This document shows, in pieces, positions 58,364 to 64,000 of a stretch of 64,000 bases of DNA. Source of the DNA: Micromonospora pisi (GTDB lineage: Bacteria; Actinomycetota; Actinomycetes; Mycobacteriales; Micromonosporaceae); contig NZ_RBKT01000001.1 of assembly GCF_003633685.1 (NCBI RefSeq), positions 7,936,001 to 8,000,000 on the forward strand, given 5' to 3'. The position numbers and the translations under genes are program-made. Under the pieces are notes generated by a model. That model did no database searches. It was not told the origin of the DNA and was given only the letters and a program-made list of their open reading frames with translations. Position 1 is the stretch's first letter. Each line of letters begins with the position of its first letter.

Positions 58364-59521
58364 GTGAGGGCTCCCAGGGCACCCTTACCGGCCCGGCCCA
58401 CGTTCCCGGAGTTGTTCTTCGACCTGGTGTACGTCTTCGCGCTGATCTTCCTGTCGAGGAAGCTGGTCGACGACCTTTCCTGGACCGGTGCCGCCCAGAC
58501 CCTGGTGCTGTTGCTGACGTTCACGCTGATCTGGGCGCTGACCGCGTGGGCGGGCGACTCCCTGACCCAGGACCGGCCCCTGGTGGCGCCACAGCTGATC
58601 GGGGTGATGGCGGGCAGCCTGCTGATGGCGGCCATGATCAGCGACGCGTACGGGCGGCGGGGCCTGGTGTTCGCCGTGACCTACGTGACGATCCATCTCG
58701 GCACGGGCCTCTACTACCAGATCTTCCTGCCCTCCTCGCAGTCCAGAAGCAGGGGCGCGCGGATCCTCTTCTGGGAGGCGGTTGCCGCGACCCTGTGGAT
58801 CGCCGGAGGGCTGGTGGCGGGAAGCGCCCGCCTGGTGCTCTGGGCGGCCGGGGCAGCGGTCGAGTACACCGGTGTCTCGCTCGGTTGGCCCGCCCCGTGG
58901 TCGGCGGGTCCGTTGCCCCGGGAGACCCGGGTCGTCGGCGAGCGGATCTCCGAGCGCTACCGTCAGTTCGTCATCATCGCGCTCGGGGTGTCGATCTTCG
59001 TGACCGGCCAGTCGTTCAGCAGCGGCACGTACACCCTTGACCGTTCGGCGGCGTTCGCCGTGGTTTTCGTGATGACGGCACTGACCTGGCGGGTCTACAT
59101 CTGCCGTGCCGGCGATCTGATGACCTCGACGCTCGCCGATGCCAAGAATCCGCACCGGCTCAACCAACTCACCGCCGTCACGCACCTGATCATGGTTGTC
59201 GGTATCATCGGCATGGCAGCCGCCAGCCAACTCGTGATCGACCAGCCGTTCGGCGACACGCCGGGGTCCTGGGCGGCGGTCATCCTCGGCAGCCCGGCGA
59301 TCTTCCTGCTCGGCCGCGCCCTGCTCGACCACGTCCTCTACGCACAGGTCTCCCGCGCCCAGCTGGCGGCGTTACCGCTGTCGGCCGCCCTCGTGGCGGC
59401 GACGCCCGTCCTACCACCGATCATGGTCGCGCTCATCGTCGTCGTGCTCCTGGCCGTTGTCGTCGCGGTGGACCTGATCGCGATGCGGACGGGCGCGCTG
59501 ACCCCGCCCGAGCTGGCGTGA
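58364..59521 (+). CDS. LtrA family membrane protein (second copy)
   Basis: Encodes 385 residues from a GTG. Same architecture as its divergent neighbour: RPTFPELFFDLVYVFALIFL, then IWALTAWAGDSLTQDRPLVA, the VTYVTIHLGTGLYYQIFLPS region and SERYRQFVIIALGVSIFVTG. The two proteins are clearly paralogous but well diverged, so the duplication is not recent. Function unknown; the shared promoter gap suggests joint control. Confidence 0.93.
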   Translation: MRAPRAPLPARPTFPELFFDLVYVFALIFLSRKLVDDLSWTGAAQTLVLLLTFTLIWALTAWAGDSLTQDRPLVAPQLIGVMAGSLLMAAMISDAYGRRGLVFAVTYVTIHLGTGLYYQIFLPSSQSRSRGARILFWEAVAATLWIAGGLVAGSARLVLWAAGAAVEYTGVSLGWPAPWSAGPLPRETRVVGERISERYRQFVIIALGVSIFVTGQSFSSGTYTLDRSAAFAVVFVMTALTWRVYICRAGDLMTSTLADAKNPHRLNQLTAVTHLIMVVGIIGMAAASQLVIDQPFGDTPGSWAAVILGSPAIFLLGRALLDHVLYAQVSRAQLAALPLSAALVAATPVLPPIMVALIVVVLLAVVVAVDLIAMRTGALTPPELA

Positions 59522-59563
59522 CCAGTACCCCGGTCCCGCCACCAGCCGACGGCACCACCGTCA

Positions 59564-60718
59564 CTAGCCCTCACCGGCGAACCGTTCGCCCGCGTCGACG
59601 ATCCGTTGGATCTCGGCCCGGAAGAAAGCGGTCAGCTCCGCGCACCGGTCGACGTTGACCGGACCGCCTTCGCTGGTGGGCAGCTCCGCGTACGGGCTGC
59701 CGAGGACGAATATGTTCTCGTCGTTGTACTGGTTCGCCGGGGCGGTGTAGTTGAACGAGCCGGCGATCACCGTACTGTCGTCGATCGTCATCAGCTTGTG
59801 GTGCAGCTTGCCGAACGCGGGAGACCTGACCGGCGCGTAGAGCGCGATCTGCGCCCGGTTCAGGTCGTGTGTCGCAGCCCAGCGCTGCGCCCCCTGCCCG
59901 GGGTCGATCGCCCCGGTCACCGTCCGCCCGGCCGCCGCCAGCGCGATCATGGCGTCGTCCAGCCCGGACGAGCCGGCGAAGGTGAAGACCGCGAAGTCCA
60001 CCCGCTCGGTCGCCTTCAACATCTGTTTCATGATCTCCAGCTCGGGGGCGTGGTCCGGCGCGAACAGCACCTTCACCGGCACTCCGCCGAGGTTGTAGGC
60101 GCGCGGCACCCGACCGTGGGCGCCCCGTCCGAACTGTCCGGCCCGGAGTTGGGCGAACTCGCCCGCGTACGCCTGGCAGATCCGCGCGTCGTGGAAGACC
60201 ACCAGGTGGTTGAGGTTGCGGTGGCAGTCGGTACCGGTGAAGTTCGCCGACCCGGAGAGCACCGCCGAGCTGGCGCCCGCCCGCCTCCGGTAGTCGCGCA
60301 CGATGAACTTCTGGTGGAAGATCTCCGGGTTGTAGTCCGCCTTGACGTCGATCGCGCAACGCAGCAGCGCCGCCATGATCTTGCGATTCGGTTCGAGGCT
60401 GCGCGCGCCCGGTTCGGCCGCCCACTGGACCCGTCGCTGGGCGGCCGCCGTCGATTCACCGGTCCGCGCCGCCACTTTCGGCGGTTTGGCCGTACGAAGA
60501 TAGTCCTGTTCGAGAACGATTCGGATATCGACGCCACGGAATTTCGCGTCCAGCAGTGCCTGTGCGATCGGCTCCGAGTCGAGTTCCTGTACGGCCACGT
60601 CCAGCGATTCCCGAGCCTCGGTGATGAACCCGATGACGACCTGTTCGAGATCGTCGGCGGCGCCGAGCTCGGGCGGCCCGACGAAGGCCTCGATCTTGCC
60701 CGCGGCAAAGCTTGTCAT
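59564..60718 (-). CDS. Phospholipase D-like (double HKD) protein
   Basis: Encodes 384 residues. Two HKD half-motifs are present: HQKFIVRDYRR with LSGSANFTGTD, and HHKLMTIDDSTVIAGSFNYT. These make a complete PLD active site in one chain. There is no signal peptide, so it is cytosolic. Families with this layout include nucleases, phosphodiesterases and cardiolipin synthase-like enzymes; the lack of membrane helices argues against cardiolipin synthesis. Substrate unknown. Convergent with the second LtrA gene. Confidence 0.9.
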   Translation of the reverse strand: MTSFAAGKIEAFVGPPELGAADDLEQVVIGFITEARESLDVAVQELDSEPIAQALLDAKFRGVDIRIVLEQDYLRTAKPPKVAARTGESTAAAQRRVQWAAEPGARSLEPNRKIMAALLRCAIDVKADYNPEIFHQKFIVRDYRRRAGASSAVLSGSANFTGTDCHRNLNHLVVFHDARICQAYAGEFAQLRAGQFGRGAHGRVPRAYNLGGVPVKVLFAPDHAPELEIMKQMLKATERVDFAVFTFAGSSGLDDAMIALAAAGRTVTGAIDPGQGAQRWAATHDLNRAQIALYAPVRSPAFGKLHHKLMTIDDSTVIAGSFNYTAPANQYNDENIFVLGSPYAELPTSEGGPVNVDRCAELTAFFRAEIQRIVDAGERFAGEG

Positions 60719-60965
60719 AGCCCTCAGGCTGACATCACGACCCGTGGCACGGTGTCGGGTTCACGGACAATGCCGGTGCCGGAACACGCACCAGTGGCAC
60801 GAGCGCCACATTCCGACGTCAATCGAGATGCCGGACGGGAAACAAAAGGGCCCCGAAGCCGTTCCTCCTCCTATTCACCTATTCTCTTTCCTCGCGTTCC
60901 CGTTCCCGTTTCCTCCCAGCGGTGGCGAACGTGCCCCGGCGCGGGCGTGGTGGCAGTCTGGGAGC

Positions 60966-61658
60966 GTGTACCGGGAGACGGGATCCGAGGCGGTCGCCGG
61001 GGCGGTGCTCTGGTGGAGCACGGTGCCCCCGGAGGCGGAGCCGAGCCGCATCCTGCCCGACGGCTGCCTCGATTTGATCTGGTCCTCACACCAGGGCCTG
61101 CTGGTCGCCGGGCCCGACACCACCGCCCAGGTGGGTGAGGGAACTGCGGGGGAGCGGTACGTCGCACTGCGGTTTCCGCCCGGCACCGGCCCGGCGGTCC
61201 TCGGCGTCCCCGCGTACGAGCTGCGTGACCAGCGGGTTCCGCTCGGCGCGCTCTGGCCCGGCCCGCACGTCCGGGAACTCGACGAGCGGCTCGCGTACGC
61301 GGACCGCCCCGATCGGGTGCTGGAGGCGATCGCGTCGGAGCGCCTACGGGAGCGCGGGGGCCCCGACCCGATCGCCCGGGCCGTCGTCGCGCGACTCGCC
61401 CGGGGTGCGGACGTGGCGGGCACCGCCGCCGAACTCGGGTTCGATCCTCGCCAGCTGCACCGGCGCAGCCGCACGTTGTTCGGCTACGGGCCGAAGACCC
61501 TCGCCCGGATCCTGCGGATGCAACGGGCGCTGGCCCTGCTCCGAGCCGGGGTCCCGGCCGCCGAGGTCGCCGCCCGGACCGGCTACGCCGACCAGCCGCA
61601 CCTGTCCCGCGAGTTCCGGGGGTTGACCGGCTTACCGCCGCGTGAATTGGTCACCTGA
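60966..61658 (+). CDS. AraC-family regulator
   Basis: Encodes 230 residues from a GTG, where the family start YRETGSEAVAGAVLWW begins; the frame is open far upstream but random. The N-terminal domain (about 1-130) is the actinobacterial DUF6597-like type with RILPDGCLDLIWSSHQGLLV. The C-terminal helix-turn-helix pair (about 145-228) reads DVAGTAAELGFDPRQLHRRS, then EVAARTGYADQPHLSREFRG. Such regulators are often paired with a VOC-family or redox gene; the convergent VOC gene at 61683 fits that pattern. The ligand is unknown. Confidence 0.9.
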   Translation: MYRETGSEAVAGAVLWWSTVPPEAEPSRILPDGCLDLIWSSHQGLLVAGPDTTAQVGEGTAGERYVALRFPPGTGPAVLGVPAYELRDQRVPLGALWPGPHVRELDERLAYADRPDRVLEAIASERLRERGGPDPIARAVVARLARGADVAGTAAELGFDPRQLHRRSRTLFGYGPKTLARILRMQRALALLRAGVPAAEVAARTGYADQPHLSREFRGLTGLPPRELVT

Positions 61659-61682
61659 CCGGCGGTCCTCCACCGGTGTGGT

Positions 61683-62075
61683 TCAGCCCAGGGGGGCGAA
61701 GAGATCCACGCCGTTGCCGTCCGGGTCGAGCAGCGTCGCGTAGCGCTGACCCCAGAACGCGTCCCAGGGCTTGAGGTGCCCGGTGTGGCCGGCCCCGGTC
61801 AGTTTGTCGTACGTCGCGTCGACCTCCGCCGGGCTGTCGCAGAGGAAGGCGAGGCTGGCCCGCGGGGTGCCGGTGGGTGCCGTCCAGGACGGGTCGAACG
61901 ATTTGATCGTCTCGGTGGTGTCCCAGGCGAGCCGGAGCCCACCGGGAAGCGTCACCTCCACGTGCGGCTCGCCGTCGGCCTCGGTGGGGATCTCCAGGCC
62001 GAGCTGACGGTAGAAGCTCAGGGAACGGGACATGTCGGCCACGACCAGGCCAATCAGGTTGAGACGAGGTGTCAT
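61683..62075 (-). CDS. VOC-family (glyoxalase-like) protein
   Basis: Encodes 130 residues from ATG at 62075. Two beta-alpha-beta-beta-beta modules are recognisable: LNLIGLVVADMSRSLSFYRQ with LGLEIP, and RASLAFLCDSPAEVDATYDK, ending RYATLLDPDGNGVDLFAPLG, where the Asp/Asn loop is typical. Members are metal-dependent lyases, dioxygenases or bleomycin-binding proteins; the metal ligands are not certain here. The in-frame extension to 62213 is rejected. It lies 24 bp from the convergent AraC gene. Confidence 0.9.
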   Translation of the reverse strand: MTPRLNLIGLVVADMSRSLSFYRQLGLEIPTEADGEPHVEVTLPGGLRLAWDTTETIKSFDPSWTAPTGTPRASLAFLCDSPAEVDATYDKLTGAGHTGHLKPWDAFWGQRYATLLDPDGNGVDLFAPLG

Positions 62076-62340
62076 CGGCCCACCATAGGGGCGCGCTGAG
62101 CCGTCCGTCTTGAAGGAATCGGACACCGGGGACAAGGTCCGCAGTGCGTCTGCGAGCGGGAGATCTGCCGCGTACGGTGTGGTTAACGGGACCTGAACCC
62201 CAGACCAGCACAAGGTTTCCGGCGATTGTCGTCGCCACCGTACGCGGAGGTGGACGCCGATCGCCGGCGCCGCCGGCTGCCCGGGGCGGGGTCTCGGGTC
62301 ACCAGGCGCGACGAACAGGAACAGGAAAGGGGCGGCCGAG

Positions 62341-62487
62341 ATGGACCTGGCCTATCTGGATGCCGGATCCGGCAGTCTCATCGTGCAGGCGGTGATCGGT
62401 GGTGCCGCCGGAGTGGCGGTCGCGGCCAAGCTCTACTGGCGGCGACTCTTCGGCCGATTCCGCCGGCAACCGGCCGAGAAGGACTGA
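62341..62487 (+). CDS. 48-residue single-helix membrane protein, conserved type
   Basis: ATG with AAAGGGG nine bases upstream. The product begins MDLAYLDAGSGSLIVQAVIG, continues through a hydrophobic Gly/Ala helix to AAKLYWRRLFGRF and ends with charged residues. The pattern YLD.GSGS...QA..GG......LK.YW.R matches small proteins I know from polysaccharide and cell-surface clusters in many bacteria. Its stop is immediately followed by the methyltransferase GTG (TGAGTG), so the two are coupled. Molecular function unknown. Confidence 0.82.
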   Translation: MDLAYLDAGSGSLIVQAVIGGAAGVAVAAKLYWRRLFGRFRRQPAEKD

Positions 62488-63963
62488 GTGGGGACCCGGG
62501 CGCCGATGTCACCATCACGACTCTCGCTCACCGATACCGGCCTCCGTACCGAAGCGGGCTCGTTCCGTGACCCCGGCAACCGGGTCTTCTACCTCGACGG
62601 CCAGGTGCTGCGGGGGCTCGACCGTCGGGCTACCGAGGACTGGCACGCACTGGCCGCCAGCGACTTCTTCCCGCCCCTGCTCACCAGCGGTAAGGTCTGC
62701 GGCACCGAGCCGGTCGACCGGGACCCGCTGCCGGAGGCGGCGCGCGACCACTGGGACACGGTGCTGCGGCACGAGCGCATTCCCTTCGTCTCCTACCCGT
62801 ACGAGTGGTCGTTCGGGATGCTCCGCGACGCCGCGCTGCTGCACCTGGAGATCCTCGCCGCCGCGCTGCCCGCCGGTTTCAGCACGAAGGACGGTTCGGC
62901 GTACAACCTGCAGTGGCGCGGTGCCACACCGGTCTTCATCGACATCGGCTCGTTCGAACCGGCGCGTGAGGGCGAGCCCTGGGCCGGCTACCGGCAGTTC
63001 TGCCAGACCATGCTCTACCCGCTGATGATCCAGGCCCATCTCGGCCTGGACTTCCAACCATGGCTGCGGTCCCGGATCGACGGCGTCGAACCGGGCCAGA
63101 TGCGGCGGCTGTTCAGCGGCACTCGCCGCTTCGCCGCAGGGGTGTTCACCCACGTACGTCTGCACGACGCCATGCAGGCCCGGCACGCCAGCACGAGCAC
63201 CGGGGCGGCCCGGGACGAGCTGCGCGACGCCGGGTTCAGCCGCGACCTGGTGCAGGCCACCGTACGGGCCCTGGAGCGGCTGGTACGCCGACTCGACGGG
63301 GCGCCACCGGCCAGCCACTGGGGGCGTTACCGAACGACGTGCAGCTACTCCGACGCCGACCGGGAGCACAAGGAGCGATTCGTCGAGGCGGCCCTGACCG
63401 GCACCGGCAGCCGCCCGGAACTCGTGCTCGACCTCGGCGCCAACGACGGGGACTACTCGCGTCTCGCCGCCCGGCACAGCGCGTACGTGGTCGCCGTGGA
63501 GAGCGACCCGGGCATGGTCGAGCAGCTCTACCAGCGGCTGCGCGCCGACGGTGAGCGGCGGATCATGCCACTCCTGCTCGACCTGGCCGACCCGTCGCCC
63601 GGCGGTGGTTGGCGGGGCGCCGAACGGGCCCCGTTCGCGGCGCGGGCCGACGCCGACGCGGTGCTCGCGCTCGCGGTCATCCACCACCTGGCGATCGGCC
63701 GGAACGTGCCGCTGGACGAGATCGTCGACTGGCTGGTGGGCTTCGTGACGAAGGCGGGTCCCGGGGGCCGGCTGGTCGCCGAGTTCGTGCATCCGGAGGA
63801 CCCGATGGCGCAACGGCTGCTGGCGAACAAGCCCGCCGGACTCTTCCCGGACTACCGACGGGACGAGTTCGAGCGGTTGCTGGCCCGACGGTGCGAGATC
63901 ATCGCCCGGGAGGAGTTGCCGTCCGGCACCCGCACCCTCTACGTCGGGGTGCCCCGTGGCTGA
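62488..63963 (+). CDS. Class I SAM-dependent methyltransferase, two-part protein
   Basis: Encodes 491 residues. The N-terminal ~270 residues form an unassigned domain (SYPYEWSFGMLRDAALLHLE, then YNLQWRGATPVFIDIGSFEP). The C-terminal part is a Rossmann methyltransferase with SAM motif I PELVLDLGANDGDYSRLAAR, acidic motif II VVAVESDPGMVEQL and VLALAVIHHLAIGRNVPLDE. This long form occurs with the small YLD-GSGS protein in surface-polymer clusters. GTG directly follows the small gene. The next gene starts inside its last codons. The methyl acceptor is unknown. Confidence 0.88.
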   Translation: MGTRAPMSPSRLSLTDTGLRTEAGSFRDPGNRVFYLDGQVLRGLDRRATEDWHALAASDFFPPLLTSGKVCGTEPVDRDPLPEAARDHWDTVLRHERIPFVSYPYEWSFGMLRDAALLHLEILAAALPAGFSTKDGSAYNLQWRGATPVFIDIGSFEPAREGEPWAGYRQFCQTMLYPLMIQAHLGLDFQPWLRSRIDGVEPGQMRRLFSGTRRFAAGVFTHVRLHDAMQARHASTSTGAARDELRDAGFSRDLVQATVRALERLVRRLDGAPPASHWGRYRTTCSYSDADREHKERFVEAALTGTGSRPELVLDLGANDGDYSRLAARHSAYVVAVESDPGMVEQLYQRLRADGERRIMPLLLDLADPSPGGGWRGAERAPFAARADADAVLALAVIHHLAIGRNVPLDEIVDWLVGFVTKAGPGGRLVAEFVHPEDPMAQRLLANKPAGLFPDYRRDEFERLLARRCEIIAREELPSGTRTLYVGVPRG

Positions 63964-64000
63964 GCCGCCCCGACCGCCGGAGGTGGCCGGCACGCCGACG
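63956..64000 (+). CDS. Start of the next operon gene (cut by window edge)
   Basis: GTG at 63956 overlaps the methyltransferase stop by eight bases and opens the reading MAEPPRPPEVAGTPT, still open at the window edge. Only 15 codons are visible, so no family can be named. The overlap and the Pro-rich cytoplasmic-type start suggest a further member, perhaps a membrane protein, of the same surface-polymer operon. Confidence 0.5.
   Translation, partial: MAEPPRPPEVAGTPT

Noticed and set aside
1-64000. tRNA, rRNA, CRISPR arrays, insertion sequences, integrase or attachment sites
   Set aside because: None was recognised on either strand; the palindromes found are terminators, operators or short intergenic repeats.

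Overview
The window is chromosomal DNA of a very high-GC actinomycete. Nearly every codon ends in G or C, GTG starts are frequent, neighbouring genes are often joined by ATGA or GTGA overlaps, and typical actinobacterial families are present (Lsr2, a DUF5753 helix-turn-helix regulator with a DUF397 partner, LtrA-type membrane proteins, TerC, AraC with an actinobacterial N-domain). The gene mix and an intergenic GGAAGGGCCCCTTC palindrome point to Micromonosporaceae. That is inference; there is no rRNA or tRNA in the window to confirm it. I found no insertion sequence, integrase, CRISPR array, tRNA or rRNA.

Region by region. 1-4.7 kb: the start of a SulP anion transporter, a small membrane-protein pair with a phage holin look, a PAS-domain membrane protein, and a secreted TNT-type (NAD-glycohydrolase) toxin-like protein. 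4.8-9.5 kb: 6-phosphogluconate dehydrogenase, a TerC membrane protein and an OmpR-type two-component system. 9.6-11.5 kb: a macrolide-type glycosyltransferase divergent from a TetR repressor, with a perfect operator between them. 11.5-14.3 kb: an orphan TAXI binding lipoprotein, a protein resembling the N-terminal LAGLIDADG-like half of WhiA without its DNA-binding half, and Lsr2.

14.7-25.3 kb: a six-gene, tightly coupled NRPS-independent siderophore operon behind an IdeR/DmdR-type iron box: aminotransferase, decarboxylase, N-monooxygenase, two IucA/IucC synthetases and a glutamine-synthetase-like ligase. A fold-III decarboxylase gene runs convergently at its end. The first three enzymes are those expected to make N-hydroxy-1,3-diaminopropane. 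The usual acetyltransferase is absent and two extra enzymes are present, so the product is probably not simply rhizobactin 1021 or schizokinen. 25.4-32 kb: regulators, an EamA exporter, a secreted PQQ-type sugar dehydrogenase with a cellulose-binding module, and a frameshifted aminoglycoside nucleotidyltransferase-like gene.

32.1-44.1 kb: an aromatic-acid catabolic region. On the minus strand lie a NitT/TauT-type ABC importer (whose binding protein seems reduced to a signal-peptide stub), an aromatic aldehyde dehydrogenase and 4-hydroxybenzoate 3-monooxygenase. Divergent from these is pcaIJ-HG-B-D-C with an IclR regulator. Together they would convert aromatic aldehyde to 4-hydroxybenzoate to protocatechuate and through the beta-ketoadipate pathway to 3-oxoadipyl-CoA; the final thiolase (pcaF) is not in the window. 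A PcaR-like palindrome lies in the divergent promoter region. 44.2-50.2 kb: DUF952, ferredoxin plus P450, and a three-subunit molybdenum aldehyde oxidoreductase of PaoABC type. 50.3-64 kb: housekeeping and envelope genes: HAD phosphatase, L,D-transpeptidase, PPC-domain protein, secreted S15 peptidase, NAD-dependent epimerase, RidA, a divergent LtrA pair, phospholipase-D-like protein, AraC regulator, VOC protein, and the start of a small-protein/methyltransferase operon that runs off the right edge.
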